From Brevundimonas sp. (GTDB lineage Bacteria > Pseudomonadota > Alphaproteobacteria > Caulobacterales > Caulobacteraceae): a stretch of DNA of 57,148 nucleotides. The notes beneath the pieces are model-generated. The model made no database searches, was not told where the DNA came from, and saw only the letters and a program-made list of their open reading frames with translations. The translations under genes were made by a program, and so were the position numbers. How positions within the stretch are numbered: position 1 is the first letter of the stretch; the number at the start of each line of letters is the position of its first letter. The stretch lies in the NCBI RefSeq assembly GCF_013912005.1, contig NZ_JACESB010000016.1, positions 1-57,148 of the forward strand, given 5' to 3'. This document shows positions 34,726 through 44,928 of the stretch, piece after piece.

Positions 34726-37443
34726 TCAGAACAGGATCTTGCGGAACGTCAGCCGCACCGTCCGGCCTTCGGGGTCGAGATAGTCGGGCTGGTAGTTGAG
34801 GGGGACGTCGGCGCCGGCGGTGGTGACCTCCGGCCGGCTGTCGAACAGGTTCTGGATGCCGAACTGGATCCGCGAGCCCGCGAGCCAGGGGAAGCGCTCG
34901 ACCCAGGACGTGCGCTGGTTGAGATCCATGAAGACGTTGAGGTTCACCGTCAGCTGGTCCGAGAACTCCAGATCCGGGCCCGTCCCGCCATCGACGCGGG
35001 TGCCCTGGCGCCAGTTGGCCATGACGAACGAGCCGAGGCCGTTGCGGAAGACGCCGCCCATGGCCTGGATCTCGTGGCGCGGACTGCCGCCGCGGGCCGA
35101 GGTGGCGGCGCCGTCGAGCAGGTCGAGCACCGGCAGGCCGTCGGCGATGACGATCTCGTCCTGGATTCGCCAGGTGTGATAGATCGAGAGATTGAAACGG
35201 CCCTGGCCCGGCTGCATCGCGCCGCCGCGGCCGCCGCCGCCCATGCGGATCTGGCCGCCGCCGCCGGGGGGGCCGCCCGGGGGCGGGCCGCCGCCTTCCA
35301 TGCGGATCACCATCGGCGCGCCGCCGCCGGGACCCGCAGGCCCGCGCGCGCCCTCGCCTTCGGCGCGCGGCGTCGGCGTGCCGAACGCCCGCGAGAAGTT
35401 CAGGCCGGTGCGCAGGTCCTGTCGCTCGTAGCGCTCGAAGTTCAGCGGCCGGGCGTCGATGGAGACCAGGTTGCCGTCGGGGTCGCGCTCGAACCGGCCG
35501 GGCAGGGCGGCCTCGAGATCGGGGGTGATGGCCGGGAAGGAGGCGATCTCGTCCTCGGTGCGGCTCCACGTCCAGGTCGAGCTGAGCGACAGGTCGGTAT
35601 CCGTCAGCGGGCGCAGGGTGCCGCCGATGCGGACCACCTGCCGGTCGTCGGCGTCGAGGTCGGGGTTGCCGCCGGTGAACCGGGTCACCAGTACGGTCTC
35701 GCCGGTGCGGAAGTCGAACACCGGCACATTGGGGGTGGCGATCAGCGGGTCGTTGAGCTGGCTGATGGTCGGGGCGCCCTGCTCGTCGGTCCAGCTGGCG
35801 AGGAAGGACAGCTTCTCGATCGGCGACCAGTTGACGGTGGTCCCGAAGGTCGACAGGCCGCCGAAGTCGGACAGGTCCTCGAAACCCGCGTCGACGCTGA
35901 CCGAGAGGTCGCCGAGCAGGGGCAGGACCTCGTTGCGGCGACTGGCGATGGGGAAGTTGAAGCTGCTCTGGCCGCTGAGACGGTCGCGCGACTGGCGGCG
36001 GTCGGCGGTCACGCCGCCGCGGGTGCTGGTCGAGTCCAGCGACAGGCTGTCGGCGCCCACTGTGAAGGTCGAGCTGACGTCGCCCGCCGGGAGCGCCCAC
36101 ACGTCGCCGGTCAGGACCAGCTCGGTGTCGAGGCGCTGGGACACGGACCGCGCGGTGTCGTTGGCGATGCGGGCGAAGTCGGCCGGGTCCAGCGCACCGA
36201 ACGGGCTGGCGGTCGGGTCGCCGGCGGTCAGGCGGGCCTGGAAGGGGTCGGCGCCGTAGCCGCGGCCGGTGACGGTGTCGCTCTCGGTGCGGGTGTATTC
36301 GCCGGTGGCGGTCCAGCGCCACGCCTCGCCGATGAAGCCGTCAAGGACGAAGCCGACCTCGGCCTGCAGCCGGTCGGTCTCGCGGCCCAGCGCGGCGGCG
36401 TCGTCGATGAAGCGGTGGACGAGGACGTCGTCGGCGAAGGGCGAGAAGGGATTGGCGGCCGGCAGGCCGAGGGTGACCCCGGGAAGGCCGTTGAAGCTGC
36501 GGCTGGAGGTGTCCTCCACGCTGGCGCTCAGGGTGCCCTGGGTGGTGCTGTTCAGGTCGCGCTTGATCGTGCCGCTGACCTGGGCGCGCTCGGAGGCCGA
36601 CAGCAGGGTGCGGTAGGCGCCGAGGTCGCCGGTGCGCGGGTCGCCGGCGGCGGCGACGAAGTCGGCGAGCATGGGGCTGGTCAGGCCGTCAGGGACGGGC
36701 GTCGCGTCTCCGGGCAGGGCGGGGTCGATCGGGTCGCCGAACGGGTTCCCGGACACGTTGCCGACGAGGTCGTAGGGCGTCGAGCCGCCGTCGCGAACGA
36801 TATCCCGTTCGGACTCATACAGCGGGGTCGAGCGCTCGTACTCGACATCCAGCGACCATCGGTTGGCGCCGGCTATACGCAGCAGGTCGGCCTCGACCTC
36901 GCCCGTGGTGCGGCCGCCCTGGGTCGGAACGCGCCCGGTGACCTCGAAGGTCGTCGAGCGGAAGTCGGCCTTGAGCACGAAGTTCACCACCCGCTGCTCG
37001 GGCCGGTAGCCGAACTGGACGGCGACGGCCTCGGGCAGGATCTCCGTGCGCTCGATGGCCTCGGTCGGGATGCCGCGTATCTCGCGGAAGCCGGAGATGC
37101 GGCGGCCGTTGACCAGGAAGACCGGCTGGAGGTCGGTGCGGCCGCTGGAGCTGCGGGTGATCGGCTCCAGATAGGTCATCAGTTCGGCGATGTCCGACGC
37201 GCCGTAGGCCATGATCTCGTCGGCCGTCAGGGTCACGTCCGGCGGAATGTCCGTGTCGACGCTGCCGCGCGGGCGTGTGCCGGTCACCGAGACCGTGCCC
37301 AGATCGTAGGCGTCGTCCGGCGCCGTGGCCGGCCGCGCTTCCTGCCCGGCCGCCGGCGTCGGCGGCGTCTGCGGAGTCTGCGGCGGCGCAGTCTGGATGA
37401 CGCCGGCCATGAGGCCGGACAGGGCGGTGGTGACGAGCAGCAT
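34726..37443 (-). CDS. TonB-dependent receptor-like outer-membrane protein with Gly/Pro-rich insert
   Basis: 905 residues. The plug region is recognisable (YDLGTVSVTGTRPRG near residue 46, TADEIMAYGASDIAELM, VFLVNGRRISGFREIRGIPTEAIERTEILPEAVAVQFGYRPEQRVVNFVLK). The remainder is a barrel with repeated amphipathic strands ending in RLTFRKILF. The signal peptide is short (MLLVTTALSGLMAGVIQ). A low-complexity segment at about 686-746 is rich in Gly, Pro and Arg (GGGPPPGGPPGGGG) and probably forms an extracellular loop. The substrate is unknown, and no regulator or transporter partner lies beside it. Confidence 0.88.
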   Translation of the reverse strand: MLLVTTALSGLMAGVIQTAPPQTPQTPPTPAAGQEARPATAPDDAYDLGTVSVTGTRPRGSVDTDIPPDVTLTADEIMAYGASDIAELMTYLEPITRSSSGRTDLQPVFLVNGRRISGFREIRGIPTEAIERTEILPEAVAVQFGYRPEQRVVNFVLKADFRSTTFEVTGRVPTQGGRTTGEVEADLLRIAGANRWSLDVEYERSTPLYESERDIVRDGGSTPYDLVGNVSGNPFGDPIDPALPGDATPVPDGLTSPMLADFVAAAGDPRTGDLGAYRTLLSASERAQVSGTIKRDLNSTTQGTLSASVEDTSSRSFNGLPGVTLGLPAANPFSPFADDVLVHRFIDDAAALGRETDRLQAEVGFVLDGFIGEAWRWTATGEYTRTESDTVTGRGYGADPFQARLTAGDPTASPFGALDPADFARIANDTARSVSQRLDTELVLTGDVWALPAGDVSSTFTVGADSLSLDSTSTRGGVTADRRQSRDRLSGQSSFNFPIASRRNEVLPLLGDLSVSVDAGFEDLSDFGGLSTFGTTVNWSPIEKLSFLASWTDEQGAPTISQLNDPLIATPNVPVFDFRTGETVLVTRFTGGNPDLDADDRQVVRIGGTLRPLTDTDLSLSSTWTWSRTEDEIASFPAITPDLEAALPGRFERDPDGNLVSIDARPLNFERYERQDLRTGLNFSRAFGTPTPRAEGEGARGPAGPGGGAPMVIRMEGGGPPPGGPPGGGGQIRMGGGGRGGAMQPGQGRFNLSIYHTWRIQDEIVIADGLPVLDLLDGAATSARGGSPRHEIQAMGGVFRNGLGSFVMANWRQGTRVDGGTGPDLEFSDQLTVNLNVFMDLNQRTSWVERFPWLAGSRIQFGIQNLFDSRPEVTTAGADVPLNYQPDYLDPEGRTVRLTFRKILF

Positions 37444-37620
37444 CGGCGAATCCCGGGGAGGTACGAACCGCTAACGTCCCGCGCCTGCCTTTCCGTCGCG
37501 TTTCAGCGATGAAACCTTCGGTTGCCGATCGCGCGGCGGCACACGCCGTCATCGACCGGCGGCGGTCGCGGCGCCAATGAACTTTCGTTCAGAATTCCGG
37601 CTACGGGACGGCGGGTCCGC
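37444..37620. other. Intergenic region upstream of the large receptor gene
   Basis: 177 bases between the receptor start and the tacA-like stop. It should hold the receptor promoter on the minus strand. A short inverted repeat GAACTTTCGTTC is at about 37578-37589; no clear operator or terminator is seen. Confidence 0.4.
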
Positions 37621-39090
<1,470 letters not shown>

Positions 39091-39209
39091 GCGGGCGGCC
39101 CCTGTTCCATCACGTCCGGCCGGCTCTCATACGGCGGAGCTGGCTCATTCCGGGACGTTCTAGGCCGGACAAGGTGAAGATCGGGTTGGGGGGCAGGGTG
39201 AGCGGAGGG

Positions 39210-41006
39210 TTAAGGGGCGGGAGCGACCGGCTGTTCAGGCGGGGTGCAGGGGGGCGTCGCCGGCTGGAAGCCCGACCTCCGGCCGTCGCTGAGGATCACG
39301 TCGCTCCACGCAGGCGGTGCGACCCGCAGCCGACCCGCCCTGAGGTCCTCGCGCAGATCGCCCGTTTCGGCGCCGCAATCCTGGAAACTGTAGCCGCCCG
39401 CCTCTGTCCAGACTCCTGCCGCGTCCCGGGTCCAGACACGGGCGTGAAACCGGTGGACGAGGAGCACGTCGGTGCGGCCGTCGCTGTTCAGGTCGATCGG
39501 CGCGGCCGCGCATGCTGCGGTCGAGGTGCAGACGGCGCGGCCGTCCGTGGCCGGAACCGGTCCGGAGAAGCCTTCGGGCAAAACGCGGCCGGCCGGAAAG
39601 ACGGAGTAAACCGGCGTGCGGTGGGGCTCGGTGACGGGGCGGTCGTTCCACCGGGCCGTGGCGGCGAGCGCCCGGGCTGCGCGTCGCGCGATCTCCGGGT
39701 CGGAGGACCGTTCAAGGGCTGCAAGGGCCCTCCGGCCCGCCCTGCCGCTCTCGAAGCGAAGGAAGGCGTAGTCGAACGCATCCGGCGTCACCGCCCCCCG
39801 CTGCAGCCGGGCCACCTGGTCGGCCACGGAGAGGCGCGCGGGATCAAGGAGGGGGCTGAACAGGGCGACGATGAGCGTAAAGGCGACGACGGCGCCGGCC
39901 AGGGTCGTCGGCTCCAGCGGGCGCATCCACTCGCCCTTGCGCAGCAAGGTGCGGAGCGAGGCCCAGCCGTAGCCGGCGGCGAAGACGGCGCCGACGAGGG
40001 CGCAGGCCAGGGCGATGATGCGGTCCGGCGTCAGGCCGTGCTGGCCGATGCGGAGGGCGAGACCGAAGAAGGCGATGACGACCAGCGGGGCCAGCAGCAG
40101 GGAGCCGACCTGCACCGCCAGCCGCACCGGCAGCGGCGGCCGGTTTTCGGGCCGGCCGTCCTGGTAGGCGGCTCCGATCAGGACGATCAGGGCGGCGACG
40201 GCGGCGAGGACGAGGGAGGTCCCGCTGCCGGTGTCCCACAGGCCCTGAAGCCCGGTGAACGGCAGGGCGAGCACGAAGCCGGCGGCGAGGACGGTCATGA
40301 CCAGCAGCAGCCACGACAGCAGCATCAGCCCGACGGTGCGGACGCCGCGGATCAGGCCGTCCCGCACGTCGGTGAGGTGGACGGCGGTGGCGAAGACGAG
40401 GGTCGTGACCGGGATGTAGAACCAGGTCTTCCGGGTCAGGTCCTCAAGGAAGTCGAGGCCGATGACGCGGAACAGGCCCGCGCCGAGGAAGAGCAGGATC
40501 CAGAAGGCGGCGGTGAAGCCGATCGACAGGACCACCTGCACCCCGGCCTTCCACGCGGTGTCGAAATAGGTGGGGAAGGCGGCGATCCAGCGCCGCTCCA
40601 TGTCGGCGGCGAGGACGAGGTGGTGGCCGATGAACAGGGCGGCGGCGGCGAACAGGGGCATGGGGCCGGCGATGTAGGGCGGCTGGCGGAGGGTTTCCGC
40701 AGCCTGGCTGGCCGTCTCGTGCCAGCCCATGAGCCCGAGGAGAGCAGCGGCGGCGGCGGCCCACGCCGCCAGCGTTCTCCAGCGCATCCGGCCGATCCCG
40801 GCGAGGAGAAGCAGGGGCGTGAAGGCGAAGAGGAGCAGCAGGATCACGAACCCGGCGGGCGCCCACGGCCAGCCGGTCACCCCGTCGGAGACCCGGTGCA
40901 GCCACCACAGGGCGAGTCCCTGCAGCAGGCCGACGCCCAGCCGGACGGGGCCGAGCCAGGGCGGGGGAGCGCCGTCTTCGGCGGCGGTGTCACGGACGGC
41001 GGTCAT
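39210..41006 (-). CDS. DUF4153 integral membrane protein
   Basis: 598 residues. About twelve hydrophobic helices fill residues 25-410. The DUF4153 signature is visible as FYIPVTTLVFATAVHLTDVRDGLIRGVRTVGLMLLSWLLL. The last 190 residues are a soluble region that contains PIDLNSDGRTDVLLVHRFHARVWTRDAAGVW, which resembles a calcium-binding FG-GAP/VCBS-like or thrombospondin-type loop and may face the periplasm. The family has no known function. It is transcribed divergently from rplJ and alone. Confidence 0.82.
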   Translation of the reverse strand: MTAVRDTAAEDGAPPPWLGPVRLGVGLLQGLALWWLHRVSDGVTGWPWAPAGFVILLLLFAFTPLLLLAGIGRMRWRTLAAWAAAAAALLGLMGWHETASQAAETLRQPPYIAGPMPLFAAAALFIGHHLVLAADMERRWIAAFPTYFDTAWKAGVQVVLSIGFTAAFWILLFLGAGLFRVIGLDFLEDLTRKTWFYIPVTTLVFATAVHLTDVRDGLIRGVRTVGLMLLSWLLLVMTVLAAGFVLALPFTGLQGLWDTGSGTSLVLAAVAALIVLIGAAYQDGRPENRPPLPVRLAVQVGSLLLAPLVVIAFFGLALRIGQHGLTPDRIIALACALVGAVFAAGYGWASLRTLLRKGEWMRPLEPTTLAGAVVAFTLIVALFSPLLDPARLSVADQVARLQRGAVTPDAFDYAFLRFESGRAGRRALAALERSSDPEIARRAARALAATARWNDRPVTEPHRTPVYSVFPAGRVLPEGFSGPVPATDGRAVCTSTAACAAAPIDLNSDGRTDVLLVHRFHARVWTRDAAGVWTEAGGYSFQDCGAETGDLREDLRAGRLRVAPPAWSDVILSDGRRSGFQPATPPCTPPEQPVAPAP

Positions 41007-41067
41007 GCGTCATCTCCCCTCGACCTTGGCAGGAGAAACCTCTTTCGCCGTTCTGACCAGCCCCCGC

Positions 41068-41095
41068 TTGAGTTTCCGCGGCGTCCGTGTATAGA
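41068..41095 (+). promoter_or_regulatory. Sigma-70 promoter of rplJ-rplL
   Basis: TTGAGT, a 16-base spacer, TATAGA, in the 365-base gap upstream of rplJ. The box is close to consensus for a ribosomal-protein promoter. Confidence 0.75.
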
Positions 41096-41371
41096 GCGCG
41101 CCTTCTCCGTCGCAGCTTCGGCCGCGGCGGGCCTGTCCGAGAACTTCGGGGCGTGGGGGCCACCCATGCCGTAACTGTCAGAGAGCCCTCTGGCGCCGTG
41201 GGGAGATGGGGATGCAGACGATCCGACGTCGGCCCGGTTCCGGGACGGACGGGGATATGAGCTTCCTTCGGACAATACGACCGGCGTGAACGCCCCGCAG
41301 CGATGCGCGGCGCTTTCGCCAATCCGGCGTCGGGAATAGCCCCGGCGTCGAACGACTGACTGGAGACCGCA
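41096..41371 (+). other. Long 5' leader of rplJ
   Basis: About 265 bases are transcribed before the rplJ start codon if the promoter above is right. In many bacteria the rplJ leader binds the L10-L12 complex to repress translation; the length fits, but I could not identify a conserved kink-turn here. No open frame with coding character is seen. Confidence 0.45.
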
Positions 41372-41887
41372 ATGGACCGCGCACAAAAGGCCGAGTCGAT
41401 CGAAACGCTGAAGGGCGTTTTCGCCGACGCGGGCGCCGTGGTCGTGACCCACAACCTGGGTCTGACCGTTGCGGACATGGAAGACCTGCGTGGCCGCCTC
41501 CGCAAGGAAGGCGGCACGTTCAAGGTGGTCAAGAACCGCCTGGCGCTGAAGGCGCTCGAAGCCGAGGACGGCAGCGACTACCACGGCCTCTTCAAGGGCC
41601 CGGTGGGCATCGCCTACGCCGCCGACCCGGTGACGGCCGCCAAGGTCACCGCCGACTTCGCCAAGGGCAACGACAAGTTCGTCGTCCTCGGCGGCTTCAT
41701 GGGTGAAAAGGTTCTGGACGCGAAGGGCGTGGAGACCCTCTCCAAGCTGCCGTCGCTGGACCAGATCCGCGCCTCGCTGCTCGGCCTCATCAACGCCCCG
41801 GCCACCAAGGTCGCCGGCGTGCTGCAGGCCCCGGCCGGCCAGCTGGCCCGGGTGTTCAACGCCTACGCCACCAAGGACGCCGCGTAA
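41372..41887 (+). CDS. rplJ: 50S ribosomal protein L10
   Basis: 171 residues with the L10 pattern: MDRAQKAESIETLKGVFADAGAVVVTHNLGLTVADMEDLRGRLRKEGGTFKVVKNRLALKAL, and LSKLPSLDQIRASLLGLINAPATKVAGVLQAPAGQLARVFNAYA. The C-terminal helix anchors L7/L12 dimers to the stalk base. GGAG lies 7 bases upstream. It is followed by rplL after a 60-base gap. Confidence 0.97.
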   Translation: MDRAQKAESIETLKGVFADAGAVVVTHNLGLTVADMEDLRGRLRKEGGTFKVVKNRLALKALEAEDGSDYHGLFKGPVGIAYAADPVTAAKVTADFAKGNDKFVVLGGFMGEKVLDAKGVETLSKLPSLDQIRASLLGLINAPATKVAGVLQAPAGQLARVFNAYATKDAA

Positions 41888-41947
41888 GCGGACCTTCCAT
41901 CTCTGCAAACAACTCCCTGAACCCATCCTACCGAAGGAACTATCCCT

Positions 41948-42337
41948 ATGGCTGACCTCGCCAAGATCGTTGAAGACCTGTCGGCGCTGACCGTCCTGGA
42001 AGCCGCCGAACTCTCGAAGCTGCTGGAAGAAAAGTGGGGCGTCTCGGCCGCCGCTCCGGTGGCCATGGCCATGCCGGCCGGCGGCGCCGCCGGCGGCGCT
42101 CCGGCGGAAGCCGCTGAAGAGCAGACCGAGTTCACCGTCGTCCTCGTCGACGGCGGCGACAAGAAGATCAACGTCATCAAGGAAGTGCGTGGCGTTCGCT
42201 CGGACCTCGGCCTGAAGGAAGCCAAGGACCTCGTCGAAGGCGCTCCGCAGAACGTCGTCGAGAACGTCTCGAAGCAGCAGGCCGACGAAATCGCCAAGAA
42301 GCTGACCGAAGCCGGCGCCAAGGTCCAGATCAAGTAA
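41948..42337 (+). CDS. rplL: 50S ribosomal protein L7/L12
   Basis: 129 residues: N-terminal dimerisation domain ([31 protein letters not shown]), an Ala/Gly hinge, and the C-terminal factor-binding domain ([69 protein letters not shown]). It recruits translational GTPases to the ribosome. AAGGA lies 10 bases before the ATG. A strong terminator follows, so rpoB is not read from this promoter without readthrough. Confidence 0.98.
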   Translation: MADLAKIVEDLSALTVLEAAELSKLLEEKWGVSAAAPVAMAMPAGGAAGGAPAEAAEEQTEFTVVLVDGGDKKINVIKEVRGVRSDLGLKEAKDLVEGAPQNVVENVSKQQADEIAKKLTEAGAKVQIK

Positions 42338-42364
42338 GACTGGTCCAGCGCAAGCTGAACGACG

Positions 42365-42396
42365 AACGGGCCGGGGAGCGATCCCCGGCCCGTTTT
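42365..42396 (+). terminator. Intrinsic terminator after rplL
   Basis: Stem AACGGGCCGGGG/CCCCGGCCCGTT with a 6-base loop, then TTTTC. Confidence 0.93.
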
Positions 42397-42451
42397 CTTT
42401 GCGGTTGCGCGAGGGCGACGCGTGGCCGTAGCTGGTCCGGGCGAGGGAGCG

Positions 42452-42745
42452 ATGATCGAGGTTCGTCGCACGGAACTGTTCGATGGGTGGTTGCGTGGTC
42501 TTCGGGACCGCGCCGCGGCGGCGATCATCGCCCGCCGGATTCACCGGCTCGCCGCCGGCGCTCCCGGTGATCTGCGCCCGGTCGGCGCAGGCGTCAGCGA
42601 GCTTCGCATCCACCACGGGCCCGGCTACCGGATCTATCTCGTTCGCCGCGGGAAATCGCTGATCGTGCTATTGTGCGGGGGCGACAAGAACTCGCAGTCG
42701 CGCGACATCGCCCGGTCGAAGCAGCTGGCGAAGGAGGTCAGGTGA
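42452..42745 (+). CDS. RelE/HigB-type toxin (addiction-module killer protein family)
   Basis: 97 residues starting MIEVRRTELFDGWLRGLRDR. It has the small RelE-fold pattern of the HigB/killer-protein family: AIIARRIHRLAAGAPGDLRPVGAGVSELRIHHGPGYRIYLVRRGKSLIVLLCGGDKNSQSRDIARSKQLAKEV. Residues such as the Arg in YRIYLVRRG and the Lys in GGDKNSQ are those kept in active toxins, so it may be functional. Relatives cut mRNA at the ribosome. GGGAG precedes ATG 42452. It overlaps the antitoxin start (TGATG). Toxin first, antitoxin second is the HigBA order. Confidence 0.87.
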   Translation: MIEVRRTELFDGWLRGLRDRAAAAIIARRIHRLAAGAPGDLRPVGAGVSELRIHHGPGYRIYLVRRGKSLIVLLCGGDKNSQSRDIARSKQLAKEVR

Positions 42746-42945
42746 TGGAGACGCGACCCTTCGATCCCGCCGACTATCTCGACACCGAGGAGGCGGTGGC
42801 GGCCTATCTGGCGGACGCCCGAACGGATGGGGCCGAGGCGCTGGCGGACGCGCTCGAGGTTGTCGCGCGTGCCCGGGCGCGCATGGCGGCGGCGGCGCCC
42901 CGGCGCGGCGTGGCTGAACCGCCGTCGCAGTTTGACGGCGACTGA
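42745..42945 (+). CDS. Truncated HigA-like antitoxin lacking its DNA-binding domain
   Basis: 66 residues: METRPFDPADYLDTEEAVAAYLADAR, then LADALEVVARARARMAAAA, which is the family's N-terminal part up to the start of the helix-turn-helix. Full antitoxins are about 95-100 residues and continue with a Cro/C1-type helix-turn-helix (pattern like VAREAGLSRESLYKAL). Here the sequence becomes PRRGVAEPPSQFDGD and stops. It could still neutralise the toxin but would not autoregulate. It ends only 10 bases from the converging peptidase gene. Confidence 0.75.
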   Translation: METRPFDPADYLDTEEAVAAYLADARTDGAEALADALEVVARARARMAAAAPRRGVAEPPSQFDGD

Positions 42946-42955
42946 CGCGGCCCCG

Positions 42956-44911
42956 CTACCGCCGCCGCGGGGCGAAGATGTCGGCGAGCCGGTCGCGAGT
43001 TCCCTCGATGCGGACGAGGCGCGGGTAGCGCAGACCGTCGCGCCAGGGGAGCTCGACGGTGCGGAACTCCTCGCCGCGCTTCACCACCAGCCGGATCGGC
43101 TCCTGGCCGCCCTTCGCCGCGGTCACCGCCTCGCGCAGGACTTCGGCCGAGGCGACCCGGTCGCCGACGGCGACAAGCTCCCAGCCGTGGCCGAGGCCGG
43201 CCTCGAAGGCCGGCGAGCCCCAGCGCACGCCCGCGATCCGGTTGCCGCCGCCGAGGATGAAGCCGAGCGAATACTGGAAGTCATTGGCCCAGCCGCCCAT
43301 CATCCGCTTCTCGAGCGGGGTCAGCTCATCGACGTACGTCAGACGCCAGCCGGCGCGCTCGAGACCGTCCAGCGGGGCTTCGGCGTCGGGGCCGACCGCG
43401 TCGAGGCGCGCCCGCAGGAAGGTCGCCCAGTCGTACGGATGGACGGCGTTGAGGTGTTCGACCACGTCCTCGAAGGTGTAGGGCCGGGCCTCCCAGACGC
43501 CGTCCTCGACGCCGTAGAAGGCGCGGGCGAAGTCGTCGAGCGATTTGCGGTCGCCGGTGGCCTCGCGGATCAGGGTGTCGGCGTCCAGCCAGATCAGGGC
43601 GGCCTCGCGATAGTAGTCGCCGGTGCCGCGCATCCACGACGGCCAGGGATTGGTCGTGCGGTAGCCGAGCAGGTTGTGGTTGGTGGTGTCCTGCAGGGCG
43701 CGCCAGGCGCGGCCGGGCTGCTGGTCGTAGAAGCCGGCGATCTCCGCGAGGTTGACCACGGCTTCCTCGTAGGTCCCGAGGCCCGAGCGGGCGGTGAGCA
43801 CGTCGCCCCAGTACTCGGTCTGGCCCTCATAGACCCACATCAGGGTGTTCTGGGTGGGGACGTTGAAATTGGGGACCAGCTCGTCGGACGGGCGGCGGAA
43901 CTTGCCGTTCCAGCTGTGCACGTATTCGTGGGGCAGCAGGCCGCGCGAGCCGAAGGCGGGGCTGGCCGAGGCGAAGTAGTCCGGCGCGGCGGTGTTCTCC
44001 GACGAGCGGTGGTGCTCCAGGCCGATGCCGCCGAGGCGGGAGGTCAGGCCGAACAGGAATTCATAGCGGTCGAAGTGGCGGGCCCCGAACAGGCGGTCGG
44101 CCTGCTGCACCAGGGTCTCGTACTTCGCGGTCCACTCCGGCGTGATCTCGATGGCGGCGGCGGTGTCGCCGACGAGGTTGAGGTGGACGTCGTCGCCGCG
44201 GGGATCGATCTCCACCCGGCGGTAGTGCCGACCGGCGAACATCGGGCTGTCGGCGAGGTGCTCCAGCGAGATCGGGGCGAAGGTCGCGACGCTCCCCTCC
44301 CGGGAGACCGTGTCCAGCGCCACGCCGTAGTTCCAACCTTCCGGCAGGACCACGGAGGGGGTGAAGGTGATGCGGTCGTGATGGTAGCCGGCCGGGTAGA
44401 GGAGCGCCTTCTCCCACTGCAGATTGACGATCTCGTCGGTCATCACGACCCGCCAGGTCGAGTTGTCCGGCTGGGTCAGCCATTCGAAGTCCACCTCGAT
44501 CGTCTCCACCCCGGCGGGGATGTCGAGGTGGAAGGCGTGCGGATCGACGGTGTCGCGCACCCACTCGATGCGACGGCCGTTCCCGGTGACGGTCAGGCCC
44601 GAGACCAGCTGGATCGGGCCGGTGTCGGCGTGGTTGCCCGGCAGGAATTTCGGATACTGCAGCACCAGCGGGCCCGGACGGACGGGAACCGTCTGATGCG
44701 TGCGGATCACCTTGCGGGCCAGGTCCGTCAGGTCGACGCGGATGCCGATGGTCCCCGGGTAGTCGACGTCCTGCGGCGCCGGGATCGGCGGCAGGGGGCG
44801 CGGCAAGCTGGTCGGCACGGGCAGGGGCGTCTGCGCCTGGGAGGTCTGGGCCAGGGCCGCGGGGGCGGCCGAGGCGAGCAGCAGGGCGAGGGCGGCGGTG
44901 CGGATCATCAT
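42956..44911 (-). CDS. M61-family peptidase (glycyl aminopeptidase-like), copy 2
   Basis: 651 residues with a signal peptide (MMIRTAALALLLASAAPAALA). It has an N-terminal beta domain, a gluzincin domain with HEYVHSWNGK (HExxH) and the glutamate ligand in WVYEGQTEYWG, and a C-terminal PDZ domain (GVRWGSPAFEAGLGHGWELVAVGDRV). M61 enzymes release N-terminal glycine or alanine from peptides. Here the enzyme should be periplasmic. It starts 17 bases after copy 1 ends and is probably cotranscribed with it. GGAG precedes the ATG. Confidence 0.92.
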   Translation of the reverse strand: MMIRTAALALLLASAAPAALAQTSQAQTPLPVPTSLPRPLPPIPAPQDVDYPGTIGIRVDLTDLARKVIRTHQTVPVRPGPLVLQYPKFLPGNHADTGPIQLVSGLTVTGNGRRIEWVRDTVDPHAFHLDIPAGVETIEVDFEWLTQPDNSTWRVVMTDEIVNLQWEKALLYPAGYHHDRITFTPSVVLPEGWNYGVALDTVSREGSVATFAPISLEHLADSPMFAGRHYRRVEIDPRGDDVHLNLVGDTAAAIEITPEWTAKYETLVQQADRLFGARHFDRYEFLFGLTSRLGGIGLEHHRSSENTAAPDYFASASPAFGSRGLLPHEYVHSWNGKFRRPSDELVPNFNVPTQNTLMWVYEGQTEYWGDVLTARSGLGTYEEAVVNLAEIAGFYDQQPGRAWRALQDTTNHNLLGYRTTNPWPSWMRGTGDYYREAALIWLDADTLIREATGDRKSLDDFARAFYGVEDGVWEARPYTFEDVVEHLNAVHPYDWATFLRARLDAVGPDAEAPLDGLERAGWRLTYVDELTPLEKRMMGGWANDFQYSLGFILGGGNRIAGVRWGSPAFEAGLGHGWELVAVGDRVASAEVLREAVTAAKGGQEPIRLVVKRGEEFRTVELPWRDGLRYPRLVRIEGTRDRLADIFAPRRR

Positions 44912-44928
44912 GGTCGGGCTCCTCGCGA

